Source: Diphasiastrum complanatum (lineage: Eukaryota; Streptophyta; Lycopodiopsida; Lycopodiales; Lycopodiaceae). From it: a stretch of DNA of 64,000 nt. The notes under the pieces are model-generated. The model was not told the DNA's origin. It saw nothing but the letters and a program-made list of their open reading frames with translations, and ran no database searches. Positions 29,278-42,400 of the stretch are shown here, one piece after another. Every line of letters begins with the position of its first letter. Positions within the stretch are counted from its first letter, which is position 1. The translations under genes were made by a program, and so were the position numbers. The stretch is taken from assembly GCA_029204225.1 (NCBI GenBank), contig CM055113.1, forward strand, positions 20,979,798 through 21,043,797, in the 5' to 3' direction.

Positions 29278-29286
29278 CAAAAGTAG
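29278..29286. repeat. target site duplication, right copy
   Basis: CAAAAGTAG, identical to 28430-28438. Confidence 0.85.
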
Positions 29287-29732
29287 AAGATAGGATAATA
29301 AGATGACCAAACTTGTTATCCCACTAATTTAGATATTTGAAAAAAAAATTATAAAGCTCTAAACAAGATCCACTGATCTTGAGCTTGATCGAACTTCCAG
29401 ATCCAATTCTAGCTCAAAACAATCTAGATTGGAATAAAAATTTAACTCTTCTTTAATCAATACCTTCACAAAAAATGTGACCTCACTTTTCCTGATCCAA
29501 GGCACTTTCAGAACACATAAATGCCTCACAATCAAGATCCTCCAAATACACTTTTCAAAAGTAAAAATGTAAATAGGTTCACATTTCTTAGGCATACATA
29601 TAATATTTCATATTCCCTTCAACCTTATTTGATCTCAACAAAACCAATAATTGGTGCATAACCTCTAGAGACTACAAATAAACTAGAAATTGAAACTTAA
29701 TTTGATCAAGATTAATGCTCACTTTCAATCCA
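29287..29732 (-). mobile_element. copia leader upstream of the foldback insertion
   Basis: The remaining 5' leader of the minus-strand copia element, between primer site and foldback element. No coding signal. Confidence 0.55.
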
Positions 29733-29744
29733 GCTCTGACACCA
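29733..29744 (-). other. copia primer binding site, one base changed
   Basis: TGGTGTCAGAGC on the minus strand, one transition from TGGTATCAGAGC. Confidence 0.75.
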
Positions 29745-30290
29745 TGTTGAAATACGAGCAAAATGACCTAATGTAACAAGAAAGTGATGGAAATTGTACA
29801 AGAATAATCAATGAATCCAAACTAGTACTTAAGATCAATTCATAATCTCAATTCTAGCTAATCTTGGCAAGGAATCCACACTGGCATATAGAATCTGATT
29901 AAAATTAGATATGAAGGTGCAACCATGTCTCATAACTTCTAAAAAATCAAGCTTCCAATCAACCTATTACATACCAAACATTAAAAGCACTATGAAGCTA
30001 CAACTCGCCACCACAAAACAATGTGTAGAAAATCTTGATTTCTAGAGTGATCTCTTCAAAGATACATAGATATATACACAAAAGCATCTTAGATTCTAAG
30101 TTTAGGGTTTCATCCAAACCATTTCAAACCGAAACCTAACAACTTATCCTACTATGGCCACTCGACCCTAACATTGACTTGCATGTGGAATACATACCAT
30201 ACCCAAGCAAATTTTGCTCTTTTTAGCCGTTATATTCTCTCCAATGTAATGGCTCATCACATGAAAGGTGCTCCAAAGGCTCTAATAAAA
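29745..30290 (-). mobile_element. copia 5' LTR, outer end uncertain
   Basis: On the plus strand it starts TGTTGAAATACG right after the primer site. A possible end is AAAAAATTGACA near 30290, but the termini are not a good inverted pair, so the far boundary is provisional. It shares CTACAACTCGCCACCA with the LTR at 23134-23951. Confidence 0.5.
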
Positions 30291-33200
30291 AATTGACATG
30301 CATTTTAACTTACTGACACATTAATGTTATAAAAATTGAGACTGTTTTAAAATGCTTGTTTTGTAGGTATTCCAAAAACACCACATTTTAAAACATTGCA
30401 CAAAAAACCAATAAAACTATTTAAAAGAGATATAGCAAGTTTCAATCCTTACTGAGGCATTAGCAAACAATAACCTTTGTTTGTGACAAAAAATAGGGAA
30501 TTACTCCAATGGCTTCTTGAGCATTTCCTTTCAAATAAGATTTATTAGTTGAAGGGCTGCATATTATTCATGCGAAGAGATTTCAATTGTCATTCAATAC
30601 ATTTTTTATAGCATTTGTCTAACTTGCTAAACCCTCTATTGAAAAACATAGCTTATGATTCTCTTACATACATGATTCAAAAGACAATGTAGTTTTATGT
30701 TTATGATGGTTCACCATGTTATATAAATCAAAGGGTTGATTCTCCAACTTCAAGATGTACTATAAGATGTATTGAATACCAATGCATACAACATTCAATC
30801 AACGACGCTACATTTAGACCAAAAAGTTTAGACTTAATAGCAAACTCACCAAATAAAGCCAAAAAAAACTCAGATATGGTGTTCCCTACTAGAAAGCCAT
30901 ATTCAAAAACTCCCAAAAAGATAGTTGCTTGAAGTCTTTTCCCAACAAGAAGCTATTTTGTAATGCCAAAGACATACAAAACAAGTTCAACATAAAAGCA
31001 AATTTTTCTAAGCGTGCTCAAATTACTTACATCAATTAATTCAATATCAAATAGTTTGCTATTAGTACATGTCTTATAAGCTATAATGTCAAGTACTTTT
31101 ACCTCTCTTATATTGGAGAGTATAGTCTATTGTGTTTTTTGAATATCTATTTGACGATACACAATCTACTTCAATCACTCAATGATTTGCATGCATTGCT
31201 AAAGTGCATTAATAGCACTCTAATTTTCTTCTATGTTTACTTAAGCCCACATGGCTACAAATACCAACAAGCTCCTATTATAATTATACAATGTTGAACC
31301 CAGCTTATGATCATGTCCAACTATTTACTACCAACTTCACTTGATTGATGTAAATCAAAATGATGTCATGAAACTTGTGATATTTGATGTCAAGCTCACT
31401 TGATTAAAGCAAGTGGCATTGATGAAGGTCATGTCCACATTGCCAATGAGACACCAAAGTTGACATTCAGTAATATAGTGCACGCCACTCTTCTCCGTCT
31501 AAACAAGCCAAAAGTCCATTTTTGTTATGACATATATCTACAGTGCATACACATACAGTCCATCGACCCTCTGTTCCCTACATCTGAGCTACCTCTGCCC
31601 CAGCACTCCTGCGCGCAATTCATTTCAAGAGGTAGTTTTACTCATGAGGAATACCACCTTAGTTTGAGAGAGTGTGGCCACTCCAAGACTCTTATGACAA
31701 CACATGCTTTCAAAAGTAAATGCATGCTTCAATAAGCAAAAATATTTCCTACATGTGGTTTCACATACAAACATCAATTCAAAGATTCACGACTTCTAGG
31801 GAGGTACATATGTTTGATAAGCCAAAGATATTCCTTAGGGATGTAATGATCACATTTATCAAGTACAGTGTGCCACTCCCATTCCCAATATGTCATTTGT
31901 CTCCAATTGAGCAAGAGAGGATGTATCAGCTATTCAATATTACTACATGGACATATTGGTACCACAAAAAGACGTGTAATGTTTAGGCCATACTTATCAA
32001 CAAAAAAGATCGATCCAAGAGACTCTGCATTGTTTAAGTGAACTTTTGATTTGAATCACAACTATGCAATTTCATGGAAAAAGGCCAATGCTTTCTTTAA
32101 GATTAGGTTATTTTCACTTATCCACACATCCTTAGAATAACCACTAGTTGTCACTGTGCATTGAGTCTTGGATTAAAATTAAGGCCACATCTCTCAAAGT
32201 TGCTAGCATGCCATCTACTCACGAAATGTCATTTATAATTTTCTTCCTCATGCATTTTGATGTCAATCTTATTCAAATATATCCATCTCCCAACACATTG
32301 TTCACCTTGAGTCTATGTCGCAACTCATCATACTCTTCATGTGTTATCATTTCCAAAATTGCACTCTTCCAATTTCATTTGTCAAAAAACTTCCATTCAA
32401 GATAGTCCCAATCTGTTATAAATAGACTTCAAAATAAAGCTTGCAGAATTTGTTTCTGATTGAACATTCGATTTCCATAAAGATCTAGGATGTCTCTGCT
32501 AATACCAAGATCTATGGTGCTAATTTCATTTGGGGTGGGTTGATACAAGGCAATTGAAAACAGAACTAAAATATCTTCTGTTTTAAGCCATTTCTTGGAA
32601 CAGGTTAAATTTTGGCTTCCTGTTTTAGGATGGTCACTAAAGGATAATAATGCCTAGATCAATCCAATCAAATGCTTGTATGATGGCCTATTTAGTGGTC
32701 GTTCATTATCTACAACATTTACATTTATTCCCAGCAGCTTTTGTGCATTAATCTACCGTGTATTTGCTTGTTGCTCATTATCAATAGTGCCATTCATTTA
32801 GACCTTGGTGCCCTTTGACAAAGAAAAACTTCGATTATCGTCCTTAATAAGAACTGGTTGAGGAGCTTTGGCGTTATTGATGGACCATTTTGGTCAGTTT
32901 ATTCTACTTTCTGGTTTTTTTCATTGTCCACTAATTTGCGGCAGCTTCTGGTCAGGTCTAAGTTCTATTGAGTATCTATTTGTGAAATTAGAATATATCC
33001 AATTTCACAAATTTATATAGAGAAGTCATGATGTCATAAGATAAAGTTTAGAAACAATATATGAGCAACTCAAAAAGGATCTAAGTCAAAACAATAAGAT
33101 AAAATTCAATAAACAAAAAATCAACATCAAAAATCTTAGCCAAAAAGCATTGCTTATGTCTCATCAATACCCAAGCATAAGTTGCTAACTGGATTTCGAA

Positions 33201-33556
33201 AGAATCGGGATTCTCTTGGGTAGACCCAGTGTTGACTAAGAAGCAAAAGACAATCAGAAAGAAAAAATAGTTCAAATAGAAAGGGATTTTAAATTTTAAT
33301 TATAAATAAATAAATAAAACAAGGACCATAGATGTAAACGAGTTACCGAGACAAAGACAATACAAAATACTAGAAATAAAGCAGGCTCCTTAGCTCCCCC
33401 CAATAGGCTCGTGATCATGTGTAGGCTGCAGCGCCTCTTGGGACCTGTCAGTAGGCCTAATTTTGGCCATCATAGACCTCCAAATCACCATAGATAATCT
33501 CCACTCGTTCCATGAAGGATTCTTTTACTTGAGTTCCTTGTCGGAGTAGAACGACT
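30291..33556. other. no recognisable gene
   Basis: A 111-codon plus frame at 31400-31735 and an 88-codon frame at 31720-31986 have no motif or homologue I recognise. Around 33080-33280 a minus frame of 64 codons is equally anonymous. Probably old repeat sequence. Confidence 0.45.
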
Positions 33557-34126
33557 TGTAAAACGTCCCCCAAGACCTCCAATCAGGATTGAGCACCAAG
33601 AACACAATAAGGGAGTGCAGTGGACGAAACCGTCCCAAGCAAACTAGACCATCCGATCTGGCCCCTGAGCACTAGGGAGAACGGCAAATCTCAATGATAG
33701 TAAGCGCTTACCAATCCGACAACATAACAGCCGCAGACTCTCAATAATCTCTATGGACACAGGTGAGGGTATATATAGAGAGTAGCACCCACCCTGTCTG
33801 CCCATGCACCGAATCCACATGTAAGCGTGAGAGTATATATAGAGAGTAGCACCCACCTTGTCTGCTCATGCACCGAATCCACATGTCAGCGTGCTATCAA
33901 CTCATGCCAAACTCCCATGCATGTCCACTACATGTAGGTAACCCGTAACTCATAATAGCGAAGACCCATGCATAGACACAATGCATGTACATCCTATCCC
34001 ATACACATGCCTATACTGTATGCAAGCATAGCCCATGGTCCTACCCAGCTATTATCTGAATTAGGCCTGGCCCCTACGACTAAGACAGCCACCCAATGGT
34101 ACACAACTCCCATTAGGGCCGTAACA
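33557..34126 (-). mobile_element. gypsy 3' LTR
   Basis: Near-identical over most of its length to 37375-37883. On the minus strand it begins TGTTACGGCCCTAATGGGAG. It differs from the partner by a 65-bp tandem duplication (about 33765-33828 and 33831-33893) that doubles the TATATATAGAGAGTAGCACC segment, a likely TATA region on the other strand. Sequence on its outer side (CGACT) does not match that beyond the other LTR (GCCTG), so no target duplication is evident. Confidence 0.88.
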
Positions 34127-34140
34127 TTCTTTCCCCCTTA
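34127..34140 (-). other. gypsy polypurine tract
   Basis: TAAGGGGGAAAGAA on the minus strand, touching the 3' LTR. Confidence 0.8.
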
Positions 34141-34154
34141 TTTAAGTTTTGTCC

Positions 34155-34604
34155 TCAGAATTCAAAGTCCGAAAAACTCTTCTTTATGTTACCTTCTAGT
34201 TCCCATGAATCCTCATCATCAGAATATCTTTTCCAACGAACCAGATGCTCAATAACATCTCGATTTCGCAATCGCTTGGATCTAGTATCAAGAATCTTTT
34301 TAAGTTCTAAAGGAATCCTCTCATATAAGTCCTCAAATGAATCTAGATTAGTACCAGAACCAACGTGATCTCCCTCATGTAAACTCATCTTCAGATGACT
34401 TACATGAAACACAGGATGAGCCTTGGTTCCCTCTGGTAACTCTAATCGATAAGCTAAAGATCCAATCTTTTTCAAGATTTTATATGGTCCACTATACCTA
34501 GCAGACAGTTTGTAATGCTTCCCAATGCGCATTACCTTAGAATCTTTCGGAATTCTAAGATACACCCAATCCCCAACTTGAAACTCCCGAGGCGATTTTT
34601 TCAT
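34155..34604 (-). pseudogene. chromovirus integrase C-terminus plus chromodomain
   Basis: The frame reads FQVGDWVYLRI, the GPY/F region (LSARYSGPYKILKKIGSLAY, PVFHVSHLK) and then a chromodomain-like end (LRNRDVIEHLVRWKRYSDDE, DSWELEGNI). This places the element among Ty3/gypsy chromoviruses, whose chromodomain directs integration. The module itself is open for 149 codons, but it is detached from the integrase core by stops at 34605-34837. Confidence 0.93.
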
Positions 34605-35294
34605 ATTAACAAAATTCTTACCCGATTCTGGGCACTTAGAACATTTTCAAGTGCTAACTGTAACATTTCTTGTATTTCACACAAGAAATCCGCTACTTTC
34701 TGAACTTTAATCAACTCAGTTTCAACTGTTATCGGAGATCTAGACTGAAATCCATACATAAGCATAATTGGACTATATCCAGTAGTCGAATGCTTACTAC
34801 TGTTATAAGCAAACTCAATCTATGGAAGAGACCTTTCTCACTCAGATTGCCTAAGTGAAATATATGCATAAAGTATTTGTTCCATCGTCTGATTAGTCCT
34901 CTTAGTCTGGCCATCAGATTCTGGATGATCAGTCGAGCCCATGCTCAAAGACGTCTCAAGCTTTTCAAACACTAGCAATGTCGTCCAAAATCGACCTGTA
35001 AACTTGGGATTCCGGTCACTACCAATGTTAGATGGCAACCCATATAATCTGAACAAACGTTCAACAAACACTTGAGCTAAATCAGACGCTTTGACTGTAG
35101 TCTTTATCAGAATAAACGTAGCCAATTTTGTTAACCGATGAATTATGACCCAAATTGCATCATTCTAGTTATTCGTCCTCGGTAAACCAACTACAAAGTT
35201 CATTGAAATACTATCCCACCGTTTAAAAGAAATATCCAATGGATGCAACAGTCCACCAGCCTTTAAGCGCTCTACTTTATTCCGCTGGCACTAA
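34605..35294 (-). pseudogene. gypsy integrase core, broken
   Basis: 34838-35125 carries VKASDLAQVFVERLFRLYGL, GSDRNPKFTGRFW and HPESDGQTKRTNQTMEQIL. A second piece near 35160-35230 reads SMNFVVGLPRT. Two acidic positions usual in this family look changed: MDF appears as MNF and QTER as QTKR. Together with several stops this makes the enzyme inactive. Confidence 0.9.
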
Positions 35295-36930
35295 TCACAG
35301 TTCAACACATAAGATTCTACGAAAGGTTTCAACTTTGGCCAAAAACAGTCCCTTCTTCGTACCAAATCTAGTGTACGATGTATACTTGGATGCCCCAGCA
35401 CAAGGCACGTCATGACATTCAAATAGAATTTTTTTTTTTAATGCATCCATTCCTGGTACACACTTTTCTCCTTCGGAACAAAATCTCATTCCGAATGGAA
35501 AAATCATCCACTACCTTCTTATCTTTCACAACCAATTGATCACCTTGCAAATCAATACCCGATTGAGAGCCATTTAAAATCCTTTGCCATATAGGTCCAA
35601 AATAAAAATCTTGTTTATAAAGACCTCTAAATGAAAAATAGAAATCAGTAGTGATCTCAGTGAATGACAACTCATTCACCTTTGCAATCCGACTTAAGGC
35701 ATCTGCCACTTGATTTGATGATCCTTTAATATATCTCAAATCAAAGTCGAATTCTTGCATCAGCTCAGCCCATCGAGCTTTTTGACCCCTAAGGTCTTTT
35801 TGATTACAGAAATACTTTAATGGTTGGTAATCTGAGCACACTATATATTGACTACCATATAAATAGTGTCCCCACGTCTTCAATGCATGCACAACCGCAA
35901 AAATTTCTTTTTTTGGAGTTGTATACCTAGTCTGTGCATCAAATAACTTCTTACTCTCAAAAGCAATTGGCCTCCCCTCTTGTAGAAGAATTGCATCAAC
36001 CGCATAATCACTAGCATTCCACACGAGAGGTGGGCTCGACCTACCCTTTCGAGTAATTATCCCCTTCAACGGTGCTCTACAAAAGAAAACAATAAACCCC
36101 AAAAAAAATTTAAGCTCTTCTACAATTTTAGAAATTGTCGTTTTAATCTTTTTTCTATCAATCATAATTCCCTTCCAAGATATGACATGACCAAGATACA
36201 ACAGTTGTTTCTTAAAGAACTCACACTTCAACTCTTTAGCGTATATCTTCTCCTGTCTCAAAATCCTCAAAATAGTCCTAAGATGCTTCTTATGCTCTTT
36301 GAGTGTTTTACTATAGATGAGTATATCATCTAAAAACTACAACAAACTTCCCCAAATATAGACGAAATAAATCGTCATCATGTGCTGGAAAGTGGCCGGA
36401 GCATTAGTTAAACCAAATGGTAACACAAAAAATTCATAATGACCAAATCTAGTCCTAAAACCCATCTTAGATACATCTCTTGGATGAATTCAAATCTGAT
36501 AATAACCAGTTCGCAAATCAATTTTAGTAAAATACTTAGCTCCACCCAAACAATCAACTAGATCGTCCATTCTAGGCAGAGGATATTTGTTCTTAATGGT
36601 AACCTTATTCAACCCCTTGGTAGTCTACGCACATCCAAAATACCATCCTTCTTCTTATCTTTAAGAAAAACCGGCACTACCCATGGCGACTTACTAGGTC
36701 GAATGAACCCATTCGAAGATACGTCTCAATTTGCCGAGTCACTTCCTCCTCTTCCTTCAGACTAAACTGATATGATTGTCGAAAGATAGGTTGACTACCC
36801 CGGAACTAATTCTATCTTATGATCTACTGACCTAGACAGAGGTAGACTATGCGGAAGTTCACTAGAAAAAACATCACTAAATTCTTGCTTTAAATCTGCT
36901 AACAACTATTTCTCTTCATGATCATGATCT
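35295..36930 (-). pseudogene. gypsy reverse transcriptase and RNase H, broken
   Basis: In the order of translation: RT remnants at 36270-36930 in several frames ([42 protein letters not shown]-like, DDILIYS-like), then a 283-codon frame 35419-36270 with CEFFKKQLLYLGHVIS, WNASDYAVDAILLQ, YTTPKKEIFAVVHALKTWGH, QPLKYF and GSSNQVADALSR, which is a nearly whole Ty3/gypsy RNase H. 35295-35507 holds the integrase zinc-binding start (ILFECHDVPCAG). Stops and frame shifts throughout the RT part. Confidence 0.93.
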
Positions 36931-37362
36931 AAATTACCATACTGACTTCCATCATTCACAATGAAATCACTATCAATAATTGATTTAGTACTATCATTCA
37001 CATCTGAAGACACTTAAGCAACATTTTAAAAAAAGATGGTAACAATTAAAATTGTGAGCTTCCTTTATTAATTCCGCCTATGTAACCATCGAAAATTTAG
37101 TTCCAGCATCATCACCAAAAATGAATACCACTTTACCACTAGAATCCATGAACTGTAAGTTGCGCGACCCCATTTTATGTCCCCAACCGGAAAGCTATCA
37201 ACGAACACACAATCCAAAAACCATTTCAAAACTGATTCAACCAAAATAGGGCTGAACACCTACTTGGAAGACCACCGATTTATCAAAATTTTTAGGATTT
37301 ACGGCGACACAATTCCACCACAAGCTGATCCACACTGAGCTGCTCACAAACTCCAATTGGTT
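36931..37362 (-). mobile_element. gypsy 5' internal remnant; gag absent
   Basis: Only about 430 bases lie between the RT and the primer site, too short for gag and protease. A weak protease-linker resemblance is possible, but no knuckle and no capsid motif are present, so the gag part has been deleted. Confidence 0.65.
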
Positions 37363-37374
37363 GCTCTGATACCA
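37363..37374 (-). other. gypsy primer binding site
   Basis: TGGTATCAGAGC on the minus strand, directly inside the 5' LTR. It is the initiator-Met type. Confidence 0.88.
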
Positions 37375-37883
37375 ATAAAACGTCCCCCAAGACCTCCAAT
37401 CAGGATTGAGCACCAAGAACACAATAAGGGAGTGCAGTGGAAGAAACCGTCCCAAGCAAACTAGACCATCCGATCTGGCCCCCGAGCACTAGGGAGAACG
37501 GCAAATCTCAATGATAGTAAGCGCTTACCAATCCGACAACATAACGGCCGCAGACTCTCAATGATCCCTATGGACACAGGTGAGGGTATATATAGAGAGT
37601 AGCACCTGCCCATGCACCGAATCCACATGTAAGCGTGTTATCAACTCATGCCAAACTCCCATGCATGTCCACTACATGTAGGTACCCCTAACTCATAATA
37701 GCAAAGACCCACACATAGACACAGTGCATGTACATCCATCATATCCCATACTAGGATGCAACACACATGCCTATACCGCATGCAAGCATAGCCCATGGTC
37801 CTGCCCAACTATTATCTGAATTAGGCATGGCCCCTACATCTAAGACAGCCCCCGATGGTAGAACTCCCATTAGGGCCGTAACA
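37375..37883 (-). mobile_element. gypsy 5' LTR
   Basis: Partner of 33557-34126, same orientation, with a single copy of the segment duplicated there. Its inner end reads ATAAAACG on the plus strand, where the other LTR has TGTAAAACG. Confidence 0.88.
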
Positions 37884-39386
37884 GCCTGCATGCCAGCACA
37901 TTGTTGATTGTATTGTGCTCTTCATTGGACATTATTGAATGATATGAGTTTGTCATTTACTTTTGTTTATCTCTTGCTCAATGTTTATCTGGCTACTTGC
38001 CTAGGCAGGGAAGAGCAAATGTTTTTAAAGTCTTGAAGATTTACCGTGCATTTTACTTGGGAAGGGAAGATCAGTTTCATGGAGTTTGTTTGGTCAAATC
38101 ATCCTGAAGGCAGGTGATTATTGTGAAATTCTTCTATCAAAGGTAGAAAAAGGTCATTTCCAGTCTTGTGAAGGGAAAGGAAGATTCCAAAAAGTTCATT
38201 GTTGCTTAACACAAGTTTGTCACTGCAAAGTTGAACCCATTCCCTCCTGTTTAAGAGGACGATTTCCAGCCCATTGCAGAGTTACCTTCAACAAAAGCCA
38301 TTGTTGCTTCACGTAATTTCATTCTACAGAATGGGAGCAGATTTTGGGTAGGATAGTCGATCCATCAAGATCGACTGATAGACGAATGTACTGTTTCGAT
38401 TTCAGTACAACAGCTGTCAAATATATTGATGACAAAGTGTAATCAGGGTTTGTTACACCTGGGTGCCATGCCGTTGGGACTTGTGATGGAGTCTGAAGAA
38501 AAACATCGTTCAGGTAAAAAGTGGCCATCAAGTTTTATCAAAATCATATAGTTCGTTGAAAAGAGGAGCTCGAGAGCTTTCCAATGGCATCTCCACATCC
38601 CGCATACGGTGATTGAAGGCGAGATCATGGCCAAAAATGCTAGTTTTAGGCAATTGGTTATCAAAACGACTTCATGCATGTCGTTTTCAAAAACTAGGGC
38701 GTTTGCTACAAGCAACTGCATAAAAGGGTTCTAGGAAGGCAACGCACCCAGAGGAGACCTATGAGAGGATAGGTCATTCACTAGTGCGCTGTTTAGAGTG
38801 CAGGAAGGAGAATTGGGCATTGGAAGGAGGAGGACAATCCTTAACGGATTCTAAAGCTTTTGGCAAAGGAAAAAGTACCATCTCCACTCTTGGAAGCAAT
38901 GAAGAAGAAATATCAGTTTGCTATGCTCAAGATATATTTTGACATTATCCCAAAAGTGACAAACACAGTATACAGCATGGTACATGTGATCATGTCAACT
39001 GTGAATATTCATGTTATGTTTAGGACTATACCTGAAATAAAAAAGTACACATGCAATCTTCATCCCCACAATCTTATGGAGTCGAACAACAAAGCCTTAG
39101 AGCATCAACTTCATCGTCCATATGCTACATCCCTACTCGAGTCATCAGTACTCTGGAGTACGTGCAGGCCACATACACAAAGGATGACAAAGGTACACAT
39201 AAATTTCAGCCAAACATTGTAGAACTCAGGCAGTTTACAACCTGAAATAAAAAACATTTGAAGACCAAAAATTGGAGATACATGGAGTACATGGTTTTCT
39301 ATGGAGTCTGGACATAAGGAAAAAAATTAGGGGAACACGACACATCTCTAAAAACGTTCAGGTACAAAACAGGCTGAAAAAACAGG

Positions 39387-39453
39387 GGGTTTAAAATGTT
39401 GTGCTGCAACATTTAAACCCTCTTGGAGGAGAGGGTTTAAAATGTTGCAGCAC
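39387..39453. repeat. three-part hairpin
   Basis: GGGTTTAAAATGTTG at 39387-39401, its inverse CAACATTTAAACCC at 39407-39420, and GGGTTTAAAATGTTG again at 39433-39447. The middle arm can pair with either outer copy. The 39401-39422 / 39431-39453 pairing is 22 bases with one bulged base. Confidence 0.9.
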
Positions 39454-42400
39454 AAGAAAAAGGTTACAAAAATTCAAGAGGGCAGCAATACTTTGTGTAC
39501 TCACAATGAAGAAGGCTGACGAGATAGAGGTAAAATCTTGAGCATGGAGGAGAGCTCTTGTTGCCTGGAGGAGGACGATTGTTTCATCCAGTGATAACAA
39601 TATTTCAAGGAGGCTGGCACGGCATAAACAATTGCTTGTGAGGGGCTCAGCAACAATGAATGTTTAGTATGAGTTTCTCAGGTCCGTGGGAGACTCATTT
39701 TTTAGCAGAACTTTGCTCTGGGGATCTAGGAAAACTCGCCTTCCACGTGTAGCTTTTTTTTAATTTTCTTTTTTCGCTTTGTGTTTTGGGGAACGACTGG
39801 AAAACAACATTTCCCCACATTGTTTCCAATCATGGGCAAAACACAGGTAGTTTCTATCACTTCTCCAGAAGTACCTCGGCCATGATGAAGGCTAGCACTA
39901 AAAGGCAAAGCCGCTTGTGTGAAACATTTGACTTTCATCACATTGGCTTGTTCAAAACATAACTAGAATGCATCGCTGATGCACAAATTGAATGGCTAAA
40001 GAGAAAATTAGTTGAAACCAGCTGGCCAAACTTGGACGAAGACCTTAAATGAGACTGCAAGTCTGCCAATATGGCAGAAACATATATCATTGTTTTTTGG
40101 GGGCAATTGTGCATTGTCTATCCAACGACATGCACCTTCAGGATGTTAGCTACCCTCCAAATTAATTGTGAGAGCAGTGGACAATATAGTTAGAAACGTT
40201 TTCAAAAACTGCATGCATTGTGTAAATAGTCCTTTTTTAGCTCAATTTGATGTGCTTGTCTCCTTCAGGTTAAGAAGAGGCTACCACGGACAAGGAACAG
40301 TGGAGAGCCAAGCATTGAAGAGGATGGAGATGCACCAACTTCTCTTCAAATGCCTACAAACAACCATGAGTAGGCCAAATAGCCTCTTTGGTTCCCAACT
40401 AACTTCACACGAACTTCTCTTCAAACAACCAAGAGTAGGCCAAATAGCTCCTTCGCTTTCAAGATCCTGGACATCCAACACGGAGAAGAAAAGACTTTCA
40501 AACTTTACGCTTGAAACAGGTTTCAAATAGCCCCGCTTCCAAACAGCTTTGGAACAAGCTCCAAACATGTCTAGGTTCAGTAATCTGCACGTGTCAATTG
40601 CTTATTTCTTGTCTATTTAGGCTTCAATAAGTGTCAGATTTAATCATATTTGAACAAATTTCTGGAAGCTTCTGCATTAAACAAATGCTTATTTCGTTGG
40701 TCTTCATAACCCACACATACCTACTTCAAGGAGAATTTAGCTCCAATTTTGGCACTTACTCTATTGGCTTCTGCACAACTGTCAAATTTGGACATACTGG
40801 GACGCATTTGATATATTCCAATCAGAATTGAGCCTTAGCTCATTGTTAACCATAACCTCAAAATGGTCAATTTACCTACACAACCACATCTCCATCAAGT
40901 CTGGTTCAATCTTTGTTCTACCCTCAGCCGGGGTATTCTGAAGAGTGTAACAATCACCATTGAAGACAACACATTTCTAATAGCGTGCAAAAATAACATT
41001 ATGATCCCATATGAGAAAATTCATGTTAAACGTCATTTTTGTTGTTATTATACATATTTTGTTACTACATATTTCACTCAATTTAATGTTCCAAAACAAT
41101 CTTCAACTTCAATCTCATCAAGAATCTTGATTTCAGTCTATTTTGTTGACAGATGGTACCTATGGCTTTTGGAAGTTCCCACAATGATCTATTTTGGTTC
41201 ATGCTTGCTGGCTTCTGGATTGTCAACCCATCTTTCAAATTAGGTGAAAGCAAGAGAGCAACACATAACCTTTGACGCCAAGGTCAAAACTCAAGTGACT
41301 TGATTGGAAAAAAGAGCCATTATACAACACAATGCAACTGCAAACATCACTTCTACTTTGAAAATGCTTGTGCACAAGATGCATCCAGCTGGTTGTAGGA
41401 GCATTTAGAGTTCAAAGAATCTACTACAGAAGCCTACTTATCTTTCACCCCATGCAAAAGGAATACTTGTCTTTAGCCTCTCCTCTATCTGTGTTGATTG
41501 ATAGCCATGCCAATTAAGCAAGGCCTCCATTTGGCAGAATAAGTATGTAGATCCTTGGGCACAATGATTTGGTCCAACAAGCACGAGAACCTAGAGTTTC
41601 CATCATTCCAGGATGAAATTATCAACAAACCATAGGAAGTATTAACAAGCAAAGTCCCTATTGCAATTCCAGAAGTCACAAGTGTCAGAGCAGCAAACTC
41701 CTAGCTTGGTCAGAACAACTATATGATGTCAAGCAAATTCCATTTCCCCATAAGAACCGTTTATGAATTCATAATCTATTGAAGCTGTTTGCAAATTTTT
41801 TACAGATGATGTCTTCCTATGAAGTTAAGGTATCACTATTATCAAATAAAAGTTCCATTGGGCATTGGAACAGAAAACAATTCATCTCCTTAATTATGGT
41901 ATGAGAACGGGGGCCGTTGGAATTCAGATAAGATGGATGTCCAGGCGGCTCCTTCAACAGGTAGTGATTCCCATCAGGTACCCAATGACAGGATAAGGTG
42001 TCGTAAAAGAATTGGTTTCCTGAGCTAGTGCAGGGCCAAGTCATAGTATAAGATGTGCATAACAACTACCTGGTTCCTTCAAACAATCCAGGGATCTGGT
42101 GATGGGATAAGATGTTGTATAAGATGAATGAACCAAAAACTCTTTGATCCAGTCATAGTTACAAGGGCATACAGACAGGAACAAATGCACCTAGCCAAAT
42201 GGAAACAAGAGCAGGAAAGCCACATAATCATGATACATATGGACACACATAAGAAACTAATCTTCACAGAATTTATAAACCAAAAAGAGGAAAAATTGAC
42301 TCATTGAAGTTGAATGATCTCATATCATATCACTCATTGTTAAAAGTGACACTTAAGTTGAAAAGATCATAATTTTCTCTTTGTAGGTGTCCTAAGAGTA

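Noticed and set aside
31400-31986. Two anonymous plus frames of 111 and 88 codons
   Set aside because: No motif, no start context and no splice pattern. In sequence of this composition such frames are expected by chance.
38319-38721. Minus frames of 70 and 92 codons in the gene desert
   Set aside because: No recognisable domain. The two frames overlap out of register and neither has gene-like surroundings.
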